Shown: piece after piece, positions 53,223 to 62,887 of the stretch
Position numbering within the stretch: the first letter of the stretch is position 1
Layout of the letters: each line of letters opens with the position of its first letter
Source of the DNA: Candidatus Bathyarchaeia archaeon
GTDB lineage: Archaea; Thermoproteota; Bathyarchaeia; Bathyarchaeales; Bathyarchaeaceae
Assembly (NCBI GenBank): GCA_035283685.1
Contig: DATETJ010000009.1
Span: 124,001-188,000 of the forward strand
Direction: 5' to 3'
Length of the DNA stretch: 64,000 nt
Made by a program: the position numbers and the translations under genes
The notes under the pieces: model-generated
What the model was told of the DNA's origin: nothing
Database searches by the model: none
Seen by the model: only the letters and a program-made list of their open reading frames with translations

Positions 53223-55748
53223 CTAGTCGGGCGGTTCTGAGGAAAGCGGCTCGTTGTGCGCTATCAATCTCCGATCCTCAGCAATGCCCTCAACGATCTT
53301 CCTCACAAATTCATCCTCCAAAGTGACCCGCCCTACTTGATGCAGAGCGCCATTTGTTATAGAAGCGATTCTTTCTGTTACCACCAGACCATAGGTTTCT
53401 CGACCATACAGCTTCGGATTGGTGTTCACCACAATTGTGTGGATTCCTTCTTTCTTTATAGTCTTCGAAACATCCATGACGTCCTTTATTGCCCAGTCTT
53501 CGTATTTTCGAACAGCTATGCCCACTTCATCGAATTGGCGGATTTCGCCGGTCGACATGCTTCTTTTCAAGGGCACGTTGGCGCTTCCGTCAGTCATGAT
53601 TATCATGACAGGTATGGTGGAGACGTCCCTTCTCTTCGCTTCTTTCAAAACTTCCCAAGCTTTGAGCATGCCAGTGGCTAGAGGCGTGAAGCCACTGATC
53701 TTCAGACCCGCCAGCCTGCTTGCCACTACTCGAAGATTGGTTATTGGGTGTTGAACAACCACTGCGCCCGTGTCTTTGACTGCTACAATACCAACACGAT
53801 CCCTGGAACGGCATGCTTCTTTGTGAGAGCTTAGAATGGCGGTTTTCAAGGCTTCTATGTTCATGAGCATGGAGCCGCTTAGGTCAATGACAAACATGAT
53901 GGTCATGGGAGCTTTGTACAGTCTCAGTTTTTCTCGTACATCCTGTAAGCCTATTTGGAGCGCTGTGGCAATCGGTTTCTCTCTTACACTTTGTTTAGTT
54001 GCCGCGGCTCGGATAGTTGCTGGCAAATGAATGTCCTTTGGCTTGCCTCTTGGAAGCCTCCATCCATAAGGTCGACCTCGATGCTGCGTTGTGACTGTTT
54101 CAGCGCGTCTACCCACGTGACTATGCAGCTTCTTTTTCTTCTTCGTCCGCATCTCGGAATGTCTGAAGGCGACGAGAAAGCTCTCTTTCAGCCGGGCGAA
54201 CGCGGACACGCCTTCGTTCAAGTGCGTGACTCCAACTACCGAGCTAACTGTAGGAATGGGTGCTCTAGTGACAAGCGTGGAAAAGCCCTTGGCGGAATCA
54301 GGTGTTTTGGGCTCAGAACTTACCGTCGGCGAGGCTTTGTCGTCCTTTTTAACATCTTTTTCTTGCACGTCGGCTGTTTCGCTCGTCTTGAAGTTCGCGT
54401 CTTTGAGTGCGCCGTCCACCACCGGAGAGTCCTTCAATCCTTTTTTGAGCCTCTTCCCCTTGGCAAAGACTGCGCCGCCGGTTAACCTGTTGAAAGTGAA
54501 ATAGGCGCGGGACCATATGGAGCGTGCCCTCTCACGTTTCTTCAGGCGGTCTTCCTCCTTTTCTGTTGCTTCTCTTTGTTGCCAGACTAGGACTCTGCCT
54601 TTGGCTTTTCCCTTCGTTCCCGGTTGAGGCGGTCCTGTGTCTTCCAGGTATTTGATCTCTTTTGCCCTCGTGGCAAGGGCTTGTTTGATTTCTTCCGGCG
54701 TAGCAGCCTCGAGAAAGCCGCCTTCTCTGGTTCTGTGGCTGAGGACAAGTTCTGCGGCCACCATAACATCATTTAATGTGACTTGGGTTCGGTTCTCAAA
54801 AGCAGCCAACGTTACTGCGGCTTTGTGTATAACTATATCTGGTCTCATGCCGTCTACTTTCAGGTCTAAGCAAGCTTTGCAGATTATTTCGAGAAGTTCC
54901 TGCGGCATTTCAACCTTTGGCAAACCCTCTCTTGCCCGAAAAATCCTGTTTCGAAGCTCCTCCTGCAAAGGTTGAAATTCTTTATGGAATTTCTCAGGAT
55001 CGACTTCGAACTTAGTGTTTCTTTTGACGACTTCTATCCTGTCTTCAACGGTTGATATCCTGCCAACCGTTACCGATAACGGAAACCTGTCAAGAAGCTG
55101 CGGTCTTAATTCGCCTTCCTCAGGATTCATTGTGCCGATGAAGATGAACCGTGATGGATGCCTTACCGAGATTCCCTCTCTTTCTACAACGTTCCAGCCC
55201 GTAGCCGCTGCATCTAGCAAATCGTCGGCAATGTGGTCGGGCAAAAGGTTTACCTCGTCCACGTAGAGAATGTTCTGGTTTGCTTCAGCAAGAATTCCAG
55301 GTTCCAGGGCCTGGACCCCGAGTTTTATGGCTTTTTCCACGTCGAGGCTGCCCACAACCCGATCTTCAGTTGCGCCTAAGGGCAGGTCAACCACAATCAT
55401 CTCTCGCTCTTCTGCGGGCAGTTTCTCGGCTTTGCGATAGCGTTCGCTGCAAAGAGCACACATGTTGGTGAGGTCAACTGGGTTGCAGTTGAAGTGGCAA
55501 ATCGTCGACACTGTTATTTTTGGCAAAATGTCTGCTAGAGCGCGGACAACCGTAGTTTTTCCTGAGCCTTTTGGTCCGCGAATCAACACACCACCCACCT
55601 TCGGGTTGATGGCGTTGATGAGTATGGACAAACGGAGTTTATCGAGATCAACAATGGCTGAGAAAGGAAACAGCGTGCGCTTCTGCATTGGCGGCTGTAC
55701 ACCCAGATAATGGTGATAGACTGGAGCACCATTTAAACGAATCTGCAT
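53223..55748 (-). CDS. Mg-chelatase-like ChlI/ChlD fusion (AAA + VWA)
   Basis: 841 residues from the ATG at 55748; an ATG at 55688 would remove 20. The N-terminal AAA+ domain has Walker [12 protein letters not shown], a Cys-rich insert [17 protein letters not shown]-type (four Cys), Walker [14 protein letters not shown] and the sensor [22 protein letters not shown] charged linker (about 380-590) leads to a VWA domain with the MIDAS motif VIDLSGSM near residue 630 and [10 protein letters not shown]. This architecture is used in metal insertion (Mg or Co chelatase). No CobN/ChlH subunit is nearby. It is divergent from the oxidoreductase genes at 55858. Confidence 0.85.
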   Translation of the reverse strand: MQIRLNGAPVYHHYLGVQPPMQKRTLFPFSAIVDLDKLRLSILINAINPKVGGVLIRGPKGSGKTTVVRALADILPKITVSTICHFNCNPVDLTNMCALCSERYRKAEKLPAEEREMIVVDLPLGATEDRVVGSLDVEKAIKLGVQALEPGILAEANQNILYVDEVNLLPDHIADDLLDAAATGWNVVEREGISVRHPSRFIFIGTMNPEEGELRPQLLDRFPLSVTVGRISTVEDRIEVVKRNTKFEVDPEKFHKEFQPLQEELRNRIFRAREGLPKVEMPQELLEIICKACLDLKVDGMRPDIVIHKAAVTLAAFENRTQVTLNDVMVAAELVLSHRTREGGFLEAATPEEIKQALATRAKEIKYLEDTGPPQPGTKGKAKGRVLVWQQREATEKEEDRLKKRERARSIWSRAYFTFNRLTGGAVFAKGKRLKKGLKDSPVVDGALKDANFKTSETADVQEKDVKKDDKASPTVSSEPKTPDSAKGFSTLVTRAPIPTVSSVVGVTHLNEGVSAFARLKESFLVAFRHSEMRTKKKKKLHSHVGRRAETVTTQHRGRPYGWRLPRGKPKDIHLPATIRAAATKQSVREKPIATALQIGLQDVREKLRLYKAPMTIMFVIDLSGSMLMNIEALKTAILSSHKEACRSRDRVGIVAVKDTGAVVVQHPITNLRVVASRLAGLKISGFTPLATGMLKAWEVLKEAKRRDVSTIPVMIIMTDGSANVPLKRSMSTGEIRQFDEVGIAVRKYEDWAIKDVMDVSKTIKKEGIHTIVVNTNPKLYGRETYGLVVTERIASITNGALHQVGRVTLEDEFVRKIVEGIAEDRRLIAHNEPLSSEPPD

Positions 55749-55857
55749 ATTGTGAGTGGCCTTTTACTCGCCGTGAATGAGTTAGAACGCGCAAACGACA
55801 CGCTAATAAGAAGCAGCGAACATGCATAATTCTCTCAATTCGAAGGCGAAGGATAAC

Positions 55858-56385
55858 ATGCGTTCTAGAAAGCGAATATGGATTGCCCGTGATTTTCTAA
55901 AGTGCAGTGGTTGCCGAAAATGCGAAATCGCCTGCTCACTTCATCGTGAAAGGCGAATATGGCCTGAGGCGTCTCGAATTCGCGTGTTCATGCTTGTTCC
56001 CGGCGCCGAGGTCCCACACCTATGCGCGCAGTGTGAGGATTACCCATGCGTCAAAGCTTGTTCAATGGGCGCATTGTCTATAAGCCAGAAAACTGGCGCA
56101 GTTCTGGTAAACGAGGAACAGTGCACTGCTTGTGGCGTTTGCATTGAAGCCTGTCCAGGAAGGGTGCCGCATCTGCATCCTGTCAAGAAAACGATACTTA
56201 TCTGTGATCTGTGTAATGGGCGACCTCTATGCGCCAAGGTTTGCCAAGAAGGCAGTTGGGATGCGCTTGAGACCACGACTCGAAGCTCGTGGCAAGTCTA
56301 TAAGGTGCACGCTCGCAAGCCTGAGGAAATAACGCGTGAGATAGTGCGCAACCTTTACGGTGAAGCAGGGGAGGAATTTATCTAA
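55858..56385 (+). CDS. Polyferredoxin subunit, AOR-associated
   Basis: 175 residues from the ATG at 55858; the frame is open to 55822. It has four Cys clusters: CSGCRKCEIAC, CAQCEDYPCVKAC, CTACGVCIEACP and CDLCNGRPLCAKVC, for up to four [4Fe-4S] centres, in the pattern of HycB/DmsB-like electron-transfer subunits. It ends 1 base before the AOR gene start, so it is likely the electron acceptor of that enzyme. Confidence 0.9.
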   Translation: MRSRKRIWIARDFLKCSGCRKCEIACSLHRERRIWPEASRIRVFMLVPGAEVPHLCAQCEDYPCVKACSMGALSISQKTGAVLVNEEQCTACGVCIEACPGRVPHLHPVKKTILICDLCNGRPLCAKVCQEGSWDALETTTRSSWQVYKVHARKPEEITREIVRNLYGEAGEEFI

Positions 56386-56386
56386 A

Positions 56387-58264
56387 ATGCGAGGATATGC
56401 TGGCAAGTTCCTAGACATCGATCTTTCAACACGGAAAGTAATGCAGACCAAGTTTGACGAGGGCGTTTTGAGGCGTTTCATTGGGGGTCGAGGTCTAGCC
56501 GCCAAAATTCTCTGGGATAGGCTAGGTGAAAAATGGGAGACGGTGGACCCTTTTGCACCCGAAAACGTGCTCACAGTTTTGACTGGCCCCTTGACAGGTT
56601 TCTTTCCGGGCGCCAGAATCTGTGTATCAGGCAAGTCACCCCAGAGCAACGGCATGGTTGGCTCCACTGTGGGTGGAGAGTTCGGGGTCGATTTGAAGTG
56701 CGCTGGTTACGATGGCATAATTGTCACAGGGAAAGCTTCCAACCCTTGTTATCTATCAATCTTCGATGATCAAGTCTCGATTAAAGACGCAAGTCACGTA
56801 TGGGGTAAGAATGGCAAGCAGACGCTCAAAATCCTAACTGAGGAAACAAGAAGAGAGCTGAAAGCAACTTATCCAGAGTATGGAGAATTGAAGGAGCCAC
56901 AGGCCCTTTACATTGGACCTGCAGGTGAGACTCAGACCAGAATTGCAGCGGTTATGGAAAAGTGGACCCACGCCGCTGGGTACGGCGGCTACGGAGGAGT
57001 AATGGGCAGCAAGAACCTGAAGGCCATAGTCGTCAAAGGATTGGGTCCGCTTCCAGAGGTTGAGGACATAGAGAAAGTCGGCGAACTCATAAAAGACGCA
57101 GACAAGAAGTGCTACAAGGCTGGAGCTTTTCGAAGATGGGGCACCGGAGCAGGAGGCTACAACTTCGGAGCTCGGACGAGCTCTGAGCCGGTGCGAAACT
57201 GGCAAGAGGAGTGGCATGACGAAAGAAGCTTTGCGGTGGATAAATTTGAGCAAAGACTGTGGGTTAAGAGGTACTGGGCTGATTATGGTTGTCCCACTTC
57301 ATGCCTAAAAGTAGCCATGCCAAGGGTTGGCGAGTTCAAAGGAAGCGTTACCGATAATCCCGACTACGAGTTGCAGGCTTACTTAGGACCGAATTTGGGT
57401 ATTTTTAAGCCTGAAGACAATGTTTTTCTTTCTTCGCTGATTGACGACTTGGGTTTGTGTGGAATTCAGGGAGGCAACACGTTGGCTTTTGCAGCTGAAC
57501 TTTATCAACGCGGCGTTGTAAGCGCAGAGGACTTAGGTGGCATCGAACTCCAATGGGGAAACACGAAGGCATTTGCAGAACTGGCTACAAAGATTTCCAA
57601 GCGTGAGGGGCTTGGCAGCGTGTTCGCCGAGGGTGCGTATAGGGCTGCGCTACAACTTGGAAAAAGGAAAAGCATGAATCTACTGCCTTACGCGGTTGTT
57701 GAAAAAGGCATGGCTATCGGCGCTCATGGCATTCGAAGCGGCAGAGACTACCCCACCGTCATGTCGTATGCGTGCAATGTGCAAGCAGGCGACCATACTT
57801 CGCTACCATCCTCGCCAACGGAACGTGAAAACGGCGAGTTCAACACAATACTGGATGACTCAGCCGTGTACTGCTCGTTCAACACGTTTTCCACAGGGAT
57901 GGATCTCGTTTGGGATTTCTTCGATGCAGTCACGGGTTGGGAAAACCTGCGCCAAGAGTGGCATGACACAAACGCGTTGCGCATAATTCAACTGCAACGC
58001 GCCATGCTGCTTTTGGGAGGACCTGACATACGATGGAAAGCCAACGCAGATGACGATAACCCACTAAGATTCTATGAGCCGCTGCCCACAGGCCCCTATA
58101 AGGGAAAGACAGTGGACAAGAAATCGTTTGAAGAGCACAAGCAGGAATACTACGACGCGATGGGATGGAATAAAGCTGGTCTGCCTACACCAGAACTGCT
58201 CAGAAAACTGGGATTAGATCAAGTGGAAGAAAAACTCAGAAAAGTCAACATTCTGCAGCGCTAA
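56387..58264 (+). CDS. aor: Tungsten aldehyde:ferredoxin oxidoreductase family protein
   Basis: 625 residues from the ATG at 56387, with GGGGAGG in the end of the preceding gene. Features are GRGLAAKILWDRL, VLTVLTGPLTGFFPGARICVSGKSP-type residues, GGEFGVDLKCAGYDGI, EKWTHAAGYGGYGGVMGSKNLKAIVVKG (in part), and ENGEFNTILDDSAVYCSFN. The cluster motif reads DYGCPTSC; the Cys expected three residues before the first Cys is Asp. AOR enzymes oxidise aldehydes with a W-pterin and ferredoxin. Substrate unknown. Confidence 0.92.
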   Translation: MRGYAGKFLDIDLSTRKVMQTKFDEGVLRRFIGGRGLAAKILWDRLGEKWETVDPFAPENVLTVLTGPLTGFFPGARICVSGKSPQSNGMVGSTVGGEFGVDLKCAGYDGIIVTGKASNPCYLSIFDDQVSIKDASHVWGKNGKQTLKILTEETRRELKATYPEYGELKEPQALYIGPAGETQTRIAAVMEKWTHAAGYGGYGGVMGSKNLKAIVVKGLGPLPEVEDIEKVGELIKDADKKCYKAGAFRRWGTGAGGYNFGARTSSEPVRNWQEEWHDERSFAVDKFEQRLWVKRYWADYGCPTSCLKVAMPRVGEFKGSVTDNPDYELQAYLGPNLGIFKPEDNVFLSSLIDDLGLCGIQGGNTLAFAAELYQRGVVSAEDLGGIELQWGNTKAFAELATKISKREGLGSVFAEGAYRAALQLGKRKSMNLLPYAVVEKGMAIGAHGIRSGRDYPTVMSYACNVQAGDHTSLPSSPTERENGEFNTILDDSAVYCSFNTFSTGMDLVWDFFDAVTGWENLRQEWHDTNALRIIQLQRAMLLLGGPDIRWKANADDDNPLRFYEPLPTGPYKGKTVDKKSFEEHKQEYYDAMGWNKAGLPTPELLRKLGLDQVEEKLRKVNILQR

Positions 58265-58274
58265 GAAGCTGTCG

Positions 58275-58712
58275 TTAAGTGATGCTTACGTTTTGAATTT
58301 GGAAGTAACGTTTGGCCAGGAATCTTATGCGCTCCGCGTTGCGCCCGTTCTTTCCTATGGCTACGCCTTTGTCTCGTGCGTTTACTGAAACCACTGCAAT
58401 TGATTTGCCGTCTGGTCGCTCAGTTATCCGTATTTCGTTTACGTGTGCGGGTTTTAAGGCGTTCTTGATGAACTGCTGTGGGCTGGTGGAATGCTCTATA
58501 ATCTCGTGTTTTTTTCCAGTCATTCTTTCAAGCAAGTGGATGTTTTTGCCGCCTTTACCGATGGCTACGCCGATGTCGCCCTCTTTGACCACAAAAATGA
58601 TACGACTCTGTTCGTCGTCTACAATGCAATCTCTGACCGTTGCGCTTGTAATGCTTTCAAACAAGGCTATGTAACGCATTTCTTTGCTCGTCAGCCGAAT
58701 ACCGCTATTCAT
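58275..58712 (-). CDS. nusA: NusA-like KH-domain transcription factor
   Basis: 145 residues with two KH domains: IIFVVKEGDIGVAIGKGGKNIHLLE, and IAVVSVNARDKGVAIGKNGRNAERI (each shown in part), both with the GxGG/GxNG loop. It is the archaeal short NusA without the S1 domain. It overlaps the end of rpl30e by 8 bases in the rpoB-rpoA-rpl30e-nusA operon. In many archaea rps12 and rps7 follow; here the neighbour is the convergent AOR gene instead. Confidence 0.93.
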   Translation of the reverse strand: MNSGIRLTSKEMRYIALFESITSATVRDCIVDDEQSRIIFVVKEGDIGVAIGKGGKNIHLLERMTGKKHEIIEHSTSPQQFIKNALKPAHVNEIRITERPDGKSIAVVSVNARDKGVAIGKNGRNAERIRFLAKRYFQIQNVSIT

Positions 58713-59064
58713 CCGTTTCCTCCGCAGTCGTCATCTCCGTTTCTTCGTCGCTCGCCTCTGCATCTTCCTGTATTGTCTTCAGTATGTCGGAGTCCCCGGG
58801 TTCGCGAATCGTCATGGCAGAAACCGCGAATGGTTTCCCACATGTCATGCCCAAGTCTATGCTGGCGCCTTTATAAATAACTACTGGGACGCCTGAAAGC
58901 TTGGCGTAATATGTCACATCCTCTCTAACGTTGGACGGGCAATTAGAAGCCAGAACGATGAGTTTTCCCCTGCCAAGCTTGGCGTTTTTTGCAGCATTGC
59001 TGCCGCCTAGCATTACTTTACCTGTCTTCATTGCAGTCGCAATGGCTCTGTCCATATCGATCAT
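58705..59064 (-). CDS. rpl30e: 50S ribosomal protein L30e
   Basis: 119 residues. AIATAMKTGKVMLGGSNAAK, KLIVLASNCPSN, YYAKLSGVPVVIYKGASIDLG and TCGKPFAVSAMTI are typical of the L7Ae/L30e fold. The tail is extended and acidic (about 20 residues rich in Glu and Thr), similar in style to the S17e tail. Its ATG overlaps the rpoA stop (ATGA). Confidence 0.95.
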   Translation of the reverse strand: MIDMDRAIATAMKTGKVMLGGSNAAKNAKLGRGKLIVLASNCPSNVREDVTYYAKLSGVPVVIYKGASIDLGMTCGKPFAVSAMTIREPGDSDILKTIQEDAEASDEETEMTTAEETDE

Positions 59065-62000
59065 TGATTGCTTCCTCGCGCAAGCGTCGCCATGTAAAGG
59101 TCAACTAGTCCAGTGCCGATAGGTATGGACTGCCCCACAATAACATTTTCGGTCACGCCTTTCAGTGGGTCGCTTTCGCCTTTGATGGCGGCGTCAACGA
59201 TGTTCGGCACGGTGATTTCAAAGGCTGCTCTGGCCAAGACGCTGGATTTCTCGCCGCTGATACCATGTCTGCCGATCTGGCGCACTTCGCCCGTCACTGT
59301 CATGATGTCGGCTACAAGCATAACGTGTCGGATGTCAACGTCCAAGCCTTGTTCTTCAAGGACTCCCATGGCTTCCTGAATTATGACGCTTCTAGCTGCC
59401 TCAATGCCCAGAGTCTTAGCGATCTCGTGAATGTGATTCGTGATTGTACGAATTGGATCGATGCCCGCAACGTCTAACACTTTAGGTAGGTTTGAGCCGT
59501 CTGTGTGGATGACCCATTCACCCTTCTCCTCTGTCACAAGCACTCGTCGGATCCCAGGAATGCCTTTTACATGATGGCTTGGCACCTTGTCCTTTAGTTT
59601 ACGCGCGTCAACTTTCTTGGGTTTGAGGTACAATTTGTCACCCTTAATTCGCAGGGTGGCGTTGGGCAGGCGCATGATGTTCTCTAGTTGCTTAAGCGTT
59701 ACCCCCCGGTCTTCCATCATTGTTGGATCCGTTTGAATAACAACCTCTTCAAGTTCTGGCGCTACGTATGGCTCGGTTTTGATGATGTCCTGCAGCGTGG
59801 TTGAGATGATTTCACGCGCCACCTCTGTAGCCTTGCTCTTGCTGTCTCCGTGCTCTTTATCCAAGTAAATCGTCATAATCGGCGTGGACGGCATTCTGCG
59901 TGCGTCGACAATTTCAATCAAACGGGGCAAGCCTAGTGTGACGTTTTGCTCTCTTACGCCCGCGTAATGGAACGTTCTCAACGTCATCTGAGTGCCCGGT
60001 TCACCAATGGACTGAGCGGCAACAATGCCGACTGCCTCGCCGGGCTCAACCAACGCTTTCCTGTAATTTTCATGGGTTAGCGCCACAGCTTTTTCTACGC
60101 CTTTTCGTGGCAACTCTTCTTTGCCCATTTCGTTTCTTAGTTCGTCAACCAGCATGGGCGTGAGCTTGTCTCGGACTTGATCGATGGCTTCCTTTATGTA
60201 TTCTTTCGGCGCCGCTTTGCCTTTTTCAACCATAATTCTAATCTGTTCCGCGATGCGAGACACGTTAACGGCTTTGCCATGGTCGCTTTTCGCTGGATCC
60301 ACTCCATCTTCGCCGTATTGGAATTGAATGATGTCGCCGATAGAGTTGCGCACTGTTCCATCGTACTCGATGCGGAGATGCTCCAAAGCGTTGATGAGGC
60401 GTCTCTGCATGTAGCCGCTCTGTTGTGTTCGAACCGCGGTGTCCACCAAGCCTTCACGTCCACCCATAGAGTGGAAGAAGAACTCCACAGGATCCAATCC
60501 CTGACGGTACGAAGCGTCGACGAAACCTCGGGCAGTGGGGGACGGATCGCCTAGCTTGAAGTGCGGCAAAGCACGTTCAAGATAGCCTCTCATGATTCGC
60601 TTTCCACGCACCGACTGTTGTCCCACAATCGCGGTCATTTGACCAATGTTTAGGCTTGATCCTCGTGCTCCAGTCTGCGTCATTATCAAGCCTGAGTTTT
60701 GGCTTCCAAAGGCGGTTTCAGCGGTTCTGCCAGCTTTGTCTCGGGCTTCAGCTAGCTCGTTCATGACGTAGATTTCAAAGGAGTCAGCTAATGTTTGACC
60801 TGGAAGACGTAGCAGGGTTCCGTCCTTGTACTGTTTGATTAACCCGTTAATTGCTTCTTCAGAGGCAGCGATGATTTGCCGGATTCTTTTCTGTGCCGCA
60901 GGAGGTAGTTCCATCTCGTCATATGAGTACGTGAAGCCGTGAATCGTCATGAACATGTTTAGAAGTCGACAAACATGGTTAAGGAATTCCCGTCCTCTGG
61001 CTGAACCGTAGTCCTTTATTATTCTGTGCAGTAGCGATTCGGATTGTTCGGCGCCTATTGCAGCTCGGTCAATGACTCCTCTTTTCAGTTCGCCGTCTTT
61101 GATGACAACGTAGGCGTCGTACTCGCATCCGTCCAGACACTTCTTTCCGCAAGCCACGCACGTAGCCGCTTTGAAAGCATAGTTTAGATCTTTAGGTATG
61201 AACAGGCTAAAAATCTGCTTTCCAGTCCACAGTGGCTCAGCTTTCTTGATTTCTGGTTCTGGAAGAGGTCCGTCATAGCCCGCAGCAAGCGTAAGTTTGC
61301 ACACTTCTTCTCGGTTGAGAAGTGATGACGTTCTTGTGAGCAGGTATGCAGCTGTGATAAAGTCGGTCTTGGCGCCGATTATCGGTCCTCCAAATCTAGG
61401 CGAGAGAATCTGATCCTGCACCTGCATGAGCATGCGGGCTTCAGTTTGCGCCTCCTCGCTTTGAGGTATATGAAGGTTCATTTCGTCTCCGTCGAAGTCT
61501 GCGTTGTAAGGGGGACAGACTGTCAAGTGAAGCCGGAAGGTTTTGTGCGGCAGAACTTTAACGTAGTGCGCCATGATGGACATTCGGTGCAACGACGGCT
61601 GTCGGTTGAAAATTGCTATGTCGCCGTCCGTGAGATGGCGTTCGACAACGAACATCGGTTCGATTCCTTCAGCGATCTTGTCTCTGTCCGTGACGAACTC
61701 TAAGCGTATGCGTTTGCCGTCGGGGCGAACGATGTAAAGAGCACCTGGATACTTCTCTGGTCCATTGATCACCAGCTTGCGCATTGCTTCGATATTCCAA
61801 GACGTGACTTTCTCAGGCATAGAAAGCCGCATTGCAACTTCAAGCGGCACGCCAACCTCGCTTATGTCAAGATTCGGGTCCGGTGAAATCACTGTGCGAG
61901 CCGAAAAGTCCACTCGTTTACCGGACAGATTGCTTCTGAATCTGCCTTCTTTGCCTTTAAGTCTCTGGGAAAGCGTCTTAAGCGCTCTGCCTGAACGATG

Positions 62001-62885
62001 TCTCGCCGGCGGAATGCCTGAGGCTTCATTGTTGAAATAAGTGGTCACATGATATTGGAGAAGCTCAGAAAGGTCTTGTATAATGAGCGTGGGGGCACCT
62101 GCTTCCATGTTTTCCTTTAAGCGCTGGTTGATGCGGATGATGTCCACGAGTTTGTGAGTCAAGTCGTCTTCTGAGCGAATGCCCGATTCCAATGTGATGG
62201 ACGGCCTAACATAGACTGGGGGAACAGGCAACACTTGAAGGACCATCCATTCAGGTCGCGCCACAAGTGGATTGAAGCCGAACAATTCCAAGTCATCGTT
62301 AGATATGCGTTCAAGTCGCTCCCGTATCATGCTAGGTGTCGATCTGGACGCGCCTTCGTCGCCAATCTCATGGAAAGTCGTAGGCTTGGTGAACTCAAGC
62401 TTATATTGAGGCGCGCCACAATGAGGACACTCTTTGCTCTTTGATTCGTGGAAGACCTTTTTGTAAAGATCGTCCGGCACCAATCCTAAGAGCTTGCGTG
62501 TCTTCTCGATTTTCAGTTTCAACCTCCCAATGCGTTGCTCGGAAAGCATAATTCGACCGCAGTTTCGACATGTGGAATTCAGTAAGTCATGGACTATTTT
62601 TGTGAACTCCACATGGATGATTGGTGCCGCGAGTTCGATTTGCCCAAAATGCCCTGGGCATCGGATGGCAGTGTTGCCGCAGGTTTTGCATCTTTGTCTT
62701 GGTTCCAGCGTTCCTAGGCGACCGTCCATAAGCCCAGATGTGATTGGGGCGCCATCTTCGTCGTAGGTGTCGGCTGTGTGAATTTCGGCAACGGATAGCC
62801 TACGAATGTCCTGTGGGGACATTACGCCAAAGTAGACTTGATCAACAATCTTGTGAACTGATTCTTCTCCAGCTGTAGCTGCCAT
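59061..62885 (-). CDS. rpoA: RNA polymerase subunit A, fused A'+A''
   Basis: About 1274 residues from the ATG at 62885, placed directly after the rpoB stop; the frame extends to 63014 only by overlapping rpoB. N-terminal zinc sites CKTCGNTAIRCPGHFG and CRNCGRIM are followed by clamp and the catalytic NADFDGDEMNLHIPQ. The A'' part continues without break: EAVGIVAAQSIGEPGTQMTL, FHYAGVREQNVTLGLPRL and the jaw domain. In most Euryarchaeota and Crenarchaeota A' and A'' are separate genes, so fusion is a lineage marker. It forms the active centre with RpoB. Confidence 0.96.
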   Translation of the reverse strand: MAATAGEESVHKIVDQVYFGVMSPQDIRRLSVAEIHTADTYDEDGAPITSGLMDGRLGTLEPRQRCKTCGNTAIRCPGHFGQIELAAPIIHVEFTKIVHDLLNSTCRNCGRIMLSEQRIGRLKLKIEKTRKLLGLVPDDLYKKVFHESKSKECPHCGAPQYKLEFTKPTTFHEIGDEGASRSTPSMIRERLERISNDDLELFGFNPLVARPEWMVLQVLPVPPVYVRPSITLESGIRSEDDLTHKLVDIIRINQRLKENMEAGAPTLIIQDLSELLQYHVTTYFNNEASGIPPARHRSGRALKTLSQRLKGKEGRFRSNLSGKRVDFSARTVISPDPNLDISEVGVPLEVAMRLSMPEKVTSWNIEAMRKLVINGPEKYPGALYIVRPDGKRIRLEFVTDRDKIAEGIEPMFVVERHLTDGDIAIFNRQPSLHRMSIMAHYVKVLPHKTFRLHLTVCPPYNADFDGDEMNLHIPQSEEAQTEARMLMQVQDQILSPRFGGPIIGAKTDFITAAYLLTRTSSLLNREEVCKLTLAAGYDGPLPEPEIKKAEPLWTGKQIFSLFIPKDLNYAFKAATCVACGKKCLDGCEYDAYVVIKDGELKRGVIDRAAIGAEQSESLLHRIIKDYGSARGREFLNHVCRLLNMFMTIHGFTYSYDEMELPPAAQKRIRQIIAASEEAINGLIKQYKDGTLLRLPGQTLADSFEIYVMNELAEARDKAGRTAETAFGSQNSGLIMTQTGARGSSLNIGQMTAIVGQQSVRGKRIMRGYLERALPHFKLGDPSPTARGFVDASYRQGLDPVEFFFHSMGGREGLVDTAVRTQQSGYMQRRLINALEHLRIEYDGTVRNSIGDIIQFQYGEDGVDPAKSDHGKAVNVSRIAEQIRIMVEKGKAAPKEYIKEAIDQVRDKLTPMLVDELRNEMGKEELPRKGVEKAVALTHENYRKALVEPGEAVGIVAAQSIGEPGTQMTLRTFHYAGVREQNVTLGLPRLIEIVDARRMPSTPIMTIYLDKEHGDSKSKATEVAREIISTTLQDIIKTEPYVAPELEEVVIQTDPTMMEDRGVTLKQLENIMRLPNATLRIKGDKLYLKPKKVDARKLKDKVPSHHVKGIPGIRRVLVTEEKGEWVIHTDGSNLPKVLDVAGIDPIRTITNHIHEIAKTLGIEAARSVIIQEAMGVLEEQGLDVDIRHVMLVADIMTVTGEVRQIGRHGISGEKSSVLARAAFEITVPNIVDAAIKGESDPLKGVTENVIVGQSIPIGTGLVDLYMATLARGSNQ

Positions 62886-62887
62886 GC

